Origin: Bog-756 sp963704615 | GTDB lineage: Bacteria > Actinomycetota > Acidimicrobiia > Acidimicrobiales > RAAP-2 | Length of the DNA stretch: 64,000 nucleotides | Direction of reading: 5' to 3' | Assembly (NCBI GenBank): GCA_963704615.1 | Contig: OY969923.1 | Location: 3,658,001-3,722,000 of the forward strand | Shown here: in pieces, positions 16,077 through 23,519 of the stretch | How positions within the stretch are numbered: position 1 is the stretch's first letter | Layout: every line of letters begins with the position of its first letter | Program-made: the position numbers and the translations under genes | The notes under the pieces: model-generated | The model's database searches: none | What the model was told of the DNA's origin: nothing | What the model saw: the letters and a program-made list of their open reading frames with translations, nothing else

Positions 16077-17219
16077 GTGGAGCTCGATGCCTTTGCGGCG
16101 GCACTCGATCAACTGGTCGGATCGGATCCCTCCGCGTACGCCGACCAGCGGTCGATCCAGGTCCTCCAGCGACAGCTGGCCCAGTTGGAAGCCTTCACGA
16201 CCCAGGCGACGGCGGCCTTCGATGAGGCAGGCAACTGGGTGGCCGACGGTGCCGTCAACGCCACAGCGTGGCTGACCACGAGCTGCCACCTTCCCCGTAG
16301 CCAGGCCCGACGCCAAGTGCGTCGGGGACGCGACTTGCGCCACCTGCCCGAGTGCGCCCGGGCCTGGGCCGACGGCGACATCACCGGCTCCCACGTGGAT
16401 GCCGTGGCCTCGTTGCGCAACGAGGCCACAGAAGAGGCTCTGGCTCGTGACGAGGCCATGCTCATCGACCAGGCCCGGTCTCTGCGGTTCGACGGGTTCG
16501 TCCGTGCCGGCGCCTACTGGAAGCAGTTGGCTGATCCGGACTCGGCCGACGAGGATGCCGAGAAACGCCGCTCCCGGCGGGACGTCTATCTGGCCAAGAG
16601 CTTCGCCGGCATGTGGCTCGGGGCCATGACCCTCGACCCGATTTCCGGGTCCATCGTGTCGGCAGAACTCGAGCGGCTGGAGTCCGAGCTGTTCGAAGCC
16701 GAATGGGCCGAGGCCCGGGAAGCAATCGGCCGCGACCCCAACCTCCTCGATCTCGCCCGCACGCCTGCCCAGCGCCGAGCCGACGCCCTGGTCGAGATGG
16801 CCACACGTTCGAGGACCTGTCCCCGCGACGGACGGCGCCCGGCTCCCCTGTTCACGGTCATGGTCGGCTACGAGACTCTGCACGGTCGGATCTGCCAGCT
16901 GGGCGACGGTGATGTGTTGGCCCCGGGCTCGCTGCTCCGTTGGTTGGATCAGGCCGATCTGGAGCGGGCGGTGTTCGCACCGGCCCGACGAGTCGAGATC
17001 GGCGCCACGGCGCGCCTGTTTAGTGGGGCCACCCGCCGGGCCATCGAGGTGCGCGACCGCGAGTGCACCCACCCGTACTGCGACGTGCCCAGCAGGTCGT
17101 GCCAAATCGACCATGTGCAGCCCTGGGCCGAGGGCGGACCCACGACCCAGGAGAACGGACGGCTGCTCTGCGGCTTCCACAACCGTTTGCGCAACGAGCG
17201 GCCACCACCAGCCGCCTAG
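16077..17219 (+). CDS. DUF222 / HNH endonuclease domain protein (13E12 repeat family)
   Basis: A 380-residue member of the actinobacterial 13E12 family. A helical DUF222 region (about 1-290) precedes a C-terminal HNH nuclease: DRECTHPYC with zinc-binding cysteines, then CQIDHVQPWAEGGPTTQENGRLLC.FHN containing the catalytic His pair. The start is uncertain: GTG 16077 (VELDAF) or TTG 16065, neither with a strong ribosome binding site. These genes are multicopy in actinobacteria and behave like selfish or mobile elements; the nuclease activity of this copy is unproven. It is flanked by unrelated catabolic genes. Confidence 0.88.
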   Translation: MELDAFAAALDQLVGSDPSAYADQRSIQVLQRQLAQLEAFTTQATAAFDEAGNWVADGAVNATAWLTTSCHLPRSQARRQVRRGRDLRHLPECARAWADGDITGSHVDAVASLRNEATEEALARDEAMLIDQARSLRFDGFVRAGAYWKQLADPDSADEDAEKRRSRRDVYLAKSFAGMWLGAMTLDPISGSIVSAELERLESELFEAEWAEAREAIGRDPNLLDLARTPAQRRADALVEMATRSRTCPRDGRRPAPLFTVMVGYETLHGRICQLGDGDVLAPGSLLRWLDQADLERAVFAPARRVEIGATARLFSGATRRAIEVRDRECTHPYCDVPSRSCQIDHVQPWAEGGPTTQENGRLLCGFHNRLRNERPPPAA

Positions 17220-17282
17220 CCGGAGAACCCCTTCGGGCCCTCCTACCACCTCTTCCGGTCGCTCCCACTGACAATCAGCCAC

Positions 17283-17297
17283 CTGACGCACCGTCAG
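17283..17297. promoter_or_regulatory. CTGACGcacCGTCAG palindrome, candidate TetR operator
   Basis: A 15-bp perfect palindrome with 3-bp centre. It is followed by TACACT (17307-17312), a plausible -10 box seven bases before the ATG at 17319, so the mRNA may be leaderless and the operator would cover the -35 region. The same palindrome class occurs at 23406-23420, 25365-25379 and 30494-30508. Confidence 0.6.
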
Positions 17298-17318
17298 ACC
17301 AGCCAGTACACTCGGCCC

Positions 17319-18518
17319 ATGGCCGACATGCCCTGGATCATTTCCGTCGACGACCACGTGGTCGAACCACCCAACGTGTGGATGGACCGCCTCCCCAGCA
17401 AGTACCACGACGTCGGGCCGCGGATCGTGCGCGCCCCGATGGGGGAGATCACCTTCGTCGGCGGAAAGCTCACCGTGGTGCCCGGGTCCGAGGGCTTCCC
17501 CACCGACTGGTGGTACTACGAGGACCTGAAGCGCCCGCTGCTCCGGGTGGACTCCGCAGTAGGGGTTCCCCGTGATGAGGTGACCATGCGGGGGGTCACA
17601 TACCAGGACATGCGTCCCGGGTCCTATGAGGTGGCACCTCGTCTCGAGGACATGGACGTAAACCACCTCGAGGCCTCCCTCTGCTTTCCCACCTTCCCCC
17701 GGTTCTGCGGGCAGACCTTCACCGAGGCCGAGGACAAAGAGCTCGCCCTCCTGTGCGTCAAGGCCTACAACGACTGGATGGTGGAGGAGTGGTGCGGACC
17801 CGAGGCCAAGGGCCGGCTGATCCCACTGACGCTGGTCCCGTTGTGGGACGCCGAGCTGGCTGCGGCCGAGGTCCGCCGCAACGCCGACCGCGGGGTGCGC
17901 GCTGTGTGCTTCAGCGAGATCCCCCCGTTCCTCGGGCTGCCGTCGGTCCACGATCCCGATCACTACTGGGACCCCTTCTTCCGGGCCTGCGCGGAGAGCG
18001 GGACCATCGTCAACATGCACATCGGCTCCTCGTCCAAGATGCCGTCGACCTCAGCCGACGCGCCGCCGGCCGTCGGCTCCACGCTCACCCACTCGAATGC
18101 CACCTATTCGATGGTCGACTTCATGTTCTCGGGCGTGTTGGTCCGCTTCCCCGACCTCAAGCTGGCCTATGCCGAGGGACAGATCGGTTGGATCCCCTAC
18201 ATCCTCGAGCGGGCCGACAACGTCTGGGAAGAGAACCGCGGCTGGGGTGGGGTGTCCGACATCGTGCCCGAGCCCCCGTCGACCTACTTCCACCGCCAGA
18301 TCTTCGGGTGCTTCTTCGATGACGCCTTCGGTCTGAAGAACGTGGAGTCCATCGGCGTGGACAACATCACCTACGAATCGGACTACCCGCACTCAGACTC
18401 CACCTGGCCGCACACCCGACAGATCGCCGAGAAGCAGATGAAGGACCTTTCCGACGACGACGTGTACAAGATCGTGCGGGGCAACGCCATCAAGCTCTAC
18501 GACCTCGACTTCAAGTGA
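17319..18518 (+). CDS. Amidohydrolase-family metal-dependent hydrolase (amidohydrolase_2)
   Basis: A 399-residue TIM-barrel hydrolase related to ACMSD/uracil-decarboxylase-like enzymes. The metal-binding DDH motif is near residue 12, VNMHIGSSS supplies the barrel histidine, and ESDYPHSDSTWP near the C-terminus contains the conserved Asp and His. It probably hydrolyses or decarboxylates a carboxylated or cyclic intermediate. It leads a likely operon: an acyl-CoA dehydrogenase pair and an LLM oxidoreductase follow with short gaps. A TetR-type palindrome 22-36 bases before the ATG ties it to genes at 23520, 25447 and 30462. Confidence 0.87.
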   Translation: MADMPWIISVDDHVVEPPNVWMDRLPSKYHDVGPRIVRAPMGEITFVGGKLTVVPGSEGFPTDWWYYEDLKRPLLRVDSAVGVPRDEVTMRGVTYQDMRPGSYEVAPRLEDMDVNHLEASLCFPTFPRFCGQTFTEAEDKELALLCVKAYNDWMVEEWCGPEAKGRLIPLTLVPLWDAELAAAEVRRNADRGVRAVCFSEIPPFLGLPSVHDPDHYWDPFFRACAESGTIVNMHIGSSSKMPSTSADAPPAVGSTLTHSNATYSMVDFMFSGVLVRFPDLKLAYAEGQIGWIPYILERADNVWEENRGWGGVSDIVPEPPSTYFHRQIFGCFFDDAFGLKNVESIGVDNITYESDYPHSDSTWPHTRQIAEKQMKDLSDDDVYKIVRGNAIKLYDLDFK

Positions 18519-18547
18519 TCCATCGGGCCTGAGCCGCACCGCCACCG

Positions 18548-19765
18548 ATGGACCTTCGCTACACCGACGCTGAGCAGGCGTTCCGAAGCGAGCTTCGACA
18601 CTGGCTCGCCGAGGTTCTGCCCGCTCTGCCTCCCAAGCCCGCACTCGACGATTGGGCTGGGCGGCGCTCCTACGACACGCACTGGCAGCGGCTGCTGTTC
18701 GACGCCGGCTACGCGGGGATCGACTGGCCCACCGAAGGCGGCGGCCGCGGGTCGTCTCCGGTTGAGGAGCTCATCTTCAAAGAGGAGCTCGAACGAGCGC
18801 ACGCCCCCTATGTGGGAGTCAATTTCGTCGGTCTCCTGCACGCCGGTCCCACCATCATCGCCGAGGGGACCTCCGAGCAGAAAAGACACTTCCTCCCCGC
18901 CATCCTCAAGGGCGACGAAGTCTGGTGCCAGGGGTTCTCCGAGCCCGATGCCGGGAGCGACCTGGCCTCCCTGCGCACCCGGGCCGTCCGCGACGGGGAC
19001 CACTACGTGGTCACCGGATCGAAGATCTGGACTTCGTTCGCCTCGGTTGCCGACTACTGCGAGCTCCTCGTGCGCACCGGCACCCCGGACAGTCGCCACC
19101 GCGGAATCACTTGGTTGATCCTGCCCATGGACAGCGCCGGCGTCGAGATACGCCCCCTCACCACCATTGCCGGTTCCACCGAGTTCGCCGAGCTCTTCCT
19201 GGACGAGGTGCGGGTACCGGTGGACTTGCGCGTCGGGGACGAGAACGACGGATGGAGGGTGACCATGGTCACCCTCAGCTTCGAGAGGGGGACGGCCTTC
19301 GTCGGGGATCTGCTCGAGGCGATCGAGTTGCTGTCGGCATCGGTGGCCCTGGCTGAGCGCACCGGTGCCTGGGAAGACCCGGGGATCCGGCGTCAGGCCG
19401 GGCACCTACGGGCCGAGCTCGACGCTCTGTGGGCACTCACCAGGCGCAACGTCTCCCAGGCGGCGCGGACCGGTGTGCCGGGCATTGGGGGGACCTTCTT
19501 CAAACTGGCCTATTCGGAGACTCGCAGCAAGCTCGGTGAGTTCTCACTCGCCTTGTTGGGCCGTGCCGGCCTGGCCGCCGACGATATCGAGGGAACCGAC
19601 CACGGGGGCGTCCTCCCGGCCGAGACCATGGTGGCGGACTGGCTGCGGGGGATCTCGCTGACCATCGCCGCGGGGACCTCGCAGATCCAGCGCAACATCG
19701 TCGCCGAGCGCATCCTCGGACTACCCAAGGAGCCCACTGCTCCGGTGGCGGCGTCGGCACCATGA
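18548..19765 (+). CDS. Acyl-CoA dehydrogenase, large subunit-like (FadE family)
   Basis: A 405-residue dehydrogenase with DWPTEGGGRG, WCQGFSEPDAGSDLAS (FAD and acyl-CoA binding), GSKIWTSFAS and the C-terminal AGTSQIQRNIVAERILGLP. It begins 29 bases after the amidohydrolase at MDLRYTDAEQ, the usual N-terminus. The next gene is a shorter partner dehydrogenase, so the two probably form one heteromeric enzyme as known for steroid FadE pairs. It belongs to the operon controlled from the palindrome at 17283. Confidence 0.92.
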   Translation: MDLRYTDAEQAFRSELRHWLAEVLPALPPKPALDDWAGRRSYDTHWQRLLFDAGYAGIDWPTEGGGRGSSPVEELIFKEELERAHAPYVGVNFVGLLHAGPTIIAEGTSEQKRHFLPAILKGDEVWCQGFSEPDAGSDLASLRTRAVRDGDHYVVTGSKIWTSFASVADYCELLVRTGTPDSRHRGITWLILPMDSAGVEIRPLTTIAGSTEFAELFLDEVRVPVDLRVGDENDGWRVTMVTLSFERGTAFVGDLLEAIELLSASVALAERTGAWEDPGIRRQAGHLRAELDALWALTRRNVSQAARTGVPGIGGTFFKLAYSETRSKLGEFSLALLGRAGLAADDIEGTDHGGVLPAETMVADWLRGISLTIAAGTSQIQRNIVAERILGLPKEPTAPVAASAP

Positions 19766-19853
19766 ACATCGGTTCCTGTGGTCCGTGCCGGTGCCTCTGC
19801 GGTTCGTGCCCGTCGTATGGCCGGGTGCGGGCGGGGCAGGAAGGCCGGCACCG

Positions 19854-20858
19854 GTGGATTTCGAACTGACACCGTCCCAGGTCGATCTGGCCGAGGGCGT
19901 CCGTCGACTCTGTCAGGCTCATTTTGCCCTCGACCACGTGCGTGCCGTCGAGCTGGCCGACCGCGTCGTGGACCGCAAGGATTGGGAGCGCCTGGGCGAG
20001 GCCGGCGTGTTCAATCTGTGCTTGGCCGAGGAGGCAAGCGGTGCGGGTCTGGGTCTGGCCGAGGCGGCCATCGTCTTCGAGGAGTTGGGCAGGGCGCTGG
20101 TGCCGGGCCCGCTGGTTGCCTCGCACCTGGCCGCCGGGCTGGTCGATGGCGCCGCCGAGGGATCGGTGGTGGTCGGACTGGTCGAGGCGGCGGCGTCGAG
20201 CGATGCCGCCGTTCCCGTATTCATCGAACATCTCGACGATCTCGACGTCCTTCTGGTCCTCTCCGAGCACGGGGTCGACTCGATCGATCCGCGCTCACTC
20301 GACGCCCGACGGTTGGAGAGGCCGCTCGACCCCCTCACCCCTATCTGGTCGGTCGGTTCCCTGCCCGAGGGCACACCCATCGCGGGGCCGGACATCGCCG
20401 CCTGGTGGCGTCGCGACGGGAGCGTACTCACCGCCGCCCTCCAGATCGGCGTGGCCGCGTGGACCACCGAGCTGGCCGTCGACTATGCCAAGGAGCGCCG
20501 GCAGTTCGGCCGGCCCATCGGCGGTTTCCAGGCGATCAAGCATCTGTGTGCCGATATGGCGGTGCGCACCGAGCTCGCCCGTTGCGCCGTCCACGCCGCC
20601 GCGGTGACCGTCGACCAGCCGGGAGTCGGTGATCCCGTCACAGCCACACTGGGAGCCAAGCTTCTGGCCGACGAGGCCGCGGTCACCAACGGGCGATCGT
20701 GCATTCAGGTGCACGGAGGGATGGGGTTCACCTGGGAGGTCCCTGCGCACCTGGCCTACAAGAGGGCCCGGGTGCGGAGCACCCAGTTCGGGACCGGCGA
20801 CAGTCTGGCCGAGGCGCTGGCTCAGTCGCTGACCCACCCGGGCGAGAACGTAGTCTGA
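19854..20858 (+). CDS. Acyl-CoA dehydrogenase, small/partner subunit-like (FadE family)
   Basis: A 334-residue partner-type acyl-CoA dehydrogenase. The C-terminal half is conserved: AKERRQFGRPIGGFQAIKH and VQVHGGMGFTWE-like segment followed by a LAYKRAR helix. GTG 19854 (VDFELTPSQ) is chosen because GGCAGGAAGG precedes it; the frame extends to 19785 without a ribosome site. Together with the 18548 product it should form a heteromeric dehydrogenase. Only four bases separate it from the next gene. Confidence 0.86.
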   Translation: MDFELTPSQVDLAEGVRRLCQAHFALDHVRAVELADRVVDRKDWERLGEAGVFNLCLAEEASGAGLGLAEAAIVFEELGRALVPGPLVASHLAAGLVDGAAEGSVVVGLVEAAASSDAAVPVFIEHLDDLDVLLVLSEHGVDSIDPRSLDARRLERPLDPLTPIWSVGSLPEGTPIAGPDIAAWWRRDGSVLTAALQIGVAAWTTELAVDYAKERRQFGRPIGGFQAIKHLCADMAVRTELARCAVHAAAVTVDQPGVGDPVTATLGAKLLADEAAVTNGRSCIQVHGGMGFTWEVPAHLAYKRARVRSTQFGTGDSLAEALAQSLTHPGENVV

Positions 20859-20862
20859 TCCG

Positions 20863-21843
20863 GTGAGCGCCACTCCCTTTCCCCCTCCCGACGACGTGGT
20901 CACGGTCCTCCCCGAGGGCCGGACGGTCTTCGGCATGCAGCTTCCGGTCCAGTCGCAGTCGACCATCTACGCGCAGCCCTGGGAACCGACGGCCGGTCCT
21001 GCGGAAATGGCCGCCATCGCGCTGGCCTGCGAACGCGCCGGCTTTTTCTATGTCGGGGTCTGCGACCACACGTTCATTCCCGAGCGTCTGGCCGGAGCCA
21101 TGAACACGACCTGGTACGACACCGTCGCCACCCTGGGTTGGCTGGCCGGACTCACCACCACGATCCGCCTGTTGTCCCACGTCTACGTGGTCGCGCTGCG
21201 GCACCCGCTGCGGTCGGCCAAGGAGTTCGCCACCCTCGATGTCCTGTCGGCCGGTCGGGTCATCTGCGGCGTGGGAGCAGGGCACGTCGCTGAGGAGTTC
21301 GACCTCATGGGCCCATCCTTCGACCAGCGTGGTCCAGCCACCGATGAGGCCATCACCGGCCTGGCCAAAGGCCTGGTCCACGAGTTTCCGGAGCTGGACG
21401 GCCCGCGCTGGAAGGCGTCGGGCGACGGGCTCAAGCCGCGGCCCGTGCAGTCCCCCCGGCCACCGATCTGGGTGGGAGGGTCGTCACCGGCCGCCCTCCG
21501 GCGCGCCGCTCGCTTCGGGGACGGCTGGCTGCCCCAGTCACTCGGGCCCGATCCCGAGCTGCTCGGCACCCTGCGCCGGCTACGGGACGAGCACCGCGGC
21601 GGGGCGCCCATCGATGTCGGTGGCATCGCCGACTTCCTGTACGTGGGTAGTCCGCCGAGTGGACTCGAGCTGCCTCGAGGAACGGTGGCGGGGCCGGGCG
21701 AAAGGGTGGCCGAATACCTGCGCACCTTCACCGACGCCGGTGTGGGTCAGGTGCAGATCCGCTTTCCGGCCCGGACCGCAGACGAACTCGGCGAACAGAT
21801 CGCTGCCTTCGGCCGCGAGGTCGCGCCGTTGGTCAACGCCTGA
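20863..21843 (+). CDS. LLM-class (F420-dependent or flavin) oxidoreductase
   Basis: A 326-residue luciferase-like TIM-barrel protein: VGVCDHTFIPE near residue 62, a TTIRLLSHVYVVALRHP strand-loop, the GRVICGVGAGH cofactor region, and PPIWVGGSSPAALRRAARFGDGW that defines the class. Actinobacterial members often use F420H2. As the last gene of the amidohydrolase-dehydrogenase operon (GTG start four bases after the previous stop) it probably handles a redox step of the same catabolic route. Whether F420 or FMN is used cannot be read from the sequence. Confidence 0.88.
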   Translation: MSATPFPPPDDVVTVLPEGRTVFGMQLPVQSQSTIYAQPWEPTAGPAEMAAIALACERAGFFYVGVCDHTFIPERLAGAMNTTWYDTVATLGWLAGLTTTIRLLSHVYVVALRHPLRSAKEFATLDVLSAGRVICGVGAGHVAEEFDLMGPSFDQRGPATDEAITGLAKGLVHEFPELDGPRWKASGDGLKPRPVQSPRPPIWVGGSSPAALRRAARFGDGWLPQSLGPDPELLGTLRRLRDEHRGGAPIDVGGIADFLYVGSPPSGLELPRGTVAGPGERVAEYLRTFTDAGVGQVQIRFPARTADELGEQIAAFGREVAPLVNA

Positions 21844-21860
21844 TCCTCACCCGGGCCACC

Positions 21861-21905
21861 CCTCGGGGGTTGACGGGCGAAGCCCTCGGGGTTGACGGAC
21901 GAAGC
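21861..21905. repeat. Two imperfect 22/23-bp tandem repeats between convergent genes
   Basis: Copies at 21861-21883 and 21884-21905 share CCTCGGGG(G)TTGACGG.CGAAGC. They fill the short gap between the LLM gene (+) and the membrane protein gene (-). No clear terminator hairpin is formed. Function unknown. Confidence 0.6.
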
Positions 21906-21907
21906 CC

Positions 21908-22450
21908 TCAGCGGTTCGTGGTGGTGGGCCCGGTGCCGACCCCCCGAAGCGTCGACGTGGTGGTGGAGCCGGACAGGCTGGTGGTCGTGGACGAGCCCGT
22001 CGTCGAGGATGTGGTGGTGGTGGACGACGGCACCGACGGCACCGACGGTGAGGTGGTGCCTGGCCCGGACGACGGTCGTCCGGTCACCGTTGACGTGGTG
22101 GTGGTCGAGACGGCGACGGGCCGGGTGGTGGTGGTCGTCGTGGTGGTCGTGGTCGTCGACGGAAGTTTGACGGCGCCGGGAATCAGGTAATCGCCGCTCG
22201 AGGTGTGGACCACGGCGCCGGTGGTGGTCGTGCTCTCCGGCGGGTAGAAGTAGAGCAGCGTGGCGAACCCGGCGAAGGCCACGGCCATCAGGAGCGTGGA
22301 ACGGCGGATCGGAAAACGTCGGTTGACCGGGACCGACATGAAGCCCACCAAGGAACTGTGCCGCTGCTCCTCGGACTGGTGTTCTCCGCCACCGCCTGGT
22401 GGCGGCAAGACCTCTTCGGTCAGGTCAGGCTCATCGGCCCCCTTGCTCAT
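21908..22450 (-). CDS. Single-pass membrane protein with Thr/Ser-rich tail
   Basis: About 180 residues. A 50-residue Glu/Gly-rich cytosolic N-terminus is followed by one membrane segment (STLLMAVAFAGFATLLYF) and an extracytoplasmic tail rich in Thr, Ser, Pro and Val, including an uninterrupted Thr run. The ATG at 22450 overlaps the mscS stop (TGATG), so the two are co-translated. No known domain. Such Thr/Ser tails are often O-glycosylated spacers; the link with the channel gene suggests an envelope role. The sequence is very repetitive at the DNA level (GGT/GTC trinucleotides). Confidence 0.68.
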   Translation of the reverse strand: MSKGADEPDLTEEVLPPPGGGGEHQSEEQRHSSLVGFMSVPVNRRFPIRRSTLLMAVAFAGFATLLYFYPPESTTTTGAVVHTSSGDYLIPGAVKLPSTTTTTTTTTTTRPVAVSTTTTSTVTGRPSSGPGTTSPSVPSVPSSTTTTSSTTGSSTTTSLSGSTTTSTLRGVGTGPTTTNR

Positions 22451-23265
22451 CACGCTCCCTGCGGGGCGGGGTCACCCATCGAAGGTGAGGTCACCCCGGC
22501 CGACCGGAGTGCGGTGGCCGCCCGGAGCCGGATCTCCCGCGCCACCTCGAACTGCCGCCCCGGAAGCGTGCGGGCGATGAGACGCAGCTGGACGTAGCCC
22601 ACATCGATGGCCTCGACCCCGGCCACCACCGGCTGTCCGAGGAGAAGATCCCTCCATTCGGGGTCGGCGGCCATCTGGTCCACCACCCGCTTGAGAAGGG
22701 CGGTCACCTTCTCGAGGTCCTCGGTCACCGCCACCGGGATGTCGATCACCGCTCTCGACCAGTCCTTGGACAAGTTGGTCACCTGGCGCAGAGCGCTGTT
22801 GGGCACCACCACCAGCTCGCCCTGGGCCGTCCGCAACTTGGTCACTCGTAGGGTGAGCTCCTCCACCGTGCCGGTGATGCCGGTGGTCTGACCGGGAAGG
22901 GACAGCCTGATCACGTCACCAAAGGCGAACTGGTGCTCGGCGAAGAGGAAGAAGCCGGCCAGCAGATCTCCGACCATCTGCTGGGCCCCGAATCCAAGAC
23001 CGATGCCGATGACCGTGGCCGGTGCCACCAGCGTGGTGAGGGGCAGGCCCAGACGATCCAGAGACACGATCCCGGCGACGAAGTAGGTGAGGGCCACCAC
23101 CGCCCACTCGATGGCCTCGCTGACCGCCCGGGACCGCTTGAGGCTCTCGGAGGCAACCGAACCCGACTCGATCTGACGGCGGATCTGGCCGTCGATCCAG
23201 TGGCGCCGACGCCGCCCAAACCAGTGGGCGAAGCGCACGAGCAGGCCGGCGCCCAACAGGAGCAC
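22450..23265 (-). CDS. MscS-family mechanosensitive channel (start uncertain)
   Basis: The 271-residue open frame contains the MscS pore helix and beta domain: GIGLGFGAQQMVGDLLAGFFLF, then GDVIRL, VEELTLRVTKLRT and PNS. The first usable start, GTG 23265, cuts into the first membrane segment and lacks a ribosome binding site. In-frame codons upstream read sensibly (SFPVIDHHWFQNHLLPVV) but contain no start codon. An ATG at 23324-23322 lies one base out of frame just before them, preceded by a GGGGAGGG, so a single missing base (GG for GGG at about 23321) would give a complete gene starting MGSFPVID. It would release ions and small solutes on hypo-osmotic shock. Confidence 0.82.
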   Translation of the reverse strand: MLLLGAGLLVRFAHWFGRRRRHWIDGQIRRQIESGSVASESLKRSRAVSEAIEWAVVALTYFVAGIVSLDRLGLPLTTLVAPATVIGIGLGFGAQQMVGDLLAGFFLFAEHQFAFGDVIRLSLPGQTTGITGTVEELTLRVTKLRTAQGELVVVPNSALRQVTNLSKDWSRAVIDIPVAVTEDLEKVTALLKRVVDQMAADPEWRDLLLGQPVVAGVEAIDVGYVQLRLIARTLPGRQFEVAREIRLRAATALRSAGVTSPSMGDPAPQGA

Positions 23266-23405
23266 GACGACCGGGAGGAGGTGGTTCTGGAACCAGTGGT
23301 GGTCGATGACCGGGAAACTACCATCGACCGTCCGCTGCCCTCCCCGCTCGGCAGACCCCCTCCGATGGCGGAGCGCCCGAGCGGGATACCCACAACTACC
23401 GTAAA

Positions 23406-23420
23406 CTGACGGTCTGTCAG
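23406..23420. promoter_or_regulatory. CTGACggtctGTCAG palindrome, candidate TetR operator
   Basis: Perfect 5-bp arms with a 5-bp centre, one base short of the 6-bp arms seen at 17283 and 25365. It lies between the mscS gene (-) and the amidohydrolase gene (+, start 23520), about 100 bases before the latter. Assigned to the same family by arm sequence and spacing. Confidence 0.5.
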
Positions 23421-23519
23421 GTCGGTGACCCGCACCTGATGGCGCACCGTAACTGGCCCGCGACGCCGCCCACCGGGCGTAGCGCCGCAGTGCCCGGGGG
23501 ACCCGAGGAAGGACACCGC

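Noticed and set aside
15942..18020. 692-codon open frame on the minus strand
   Set aside because: Antisense shadow of the DUF222/HNH and amidohydrolase genes; high G+C keeps antisense frames open. Its translation is His/Gly/Val-rich without any domain.
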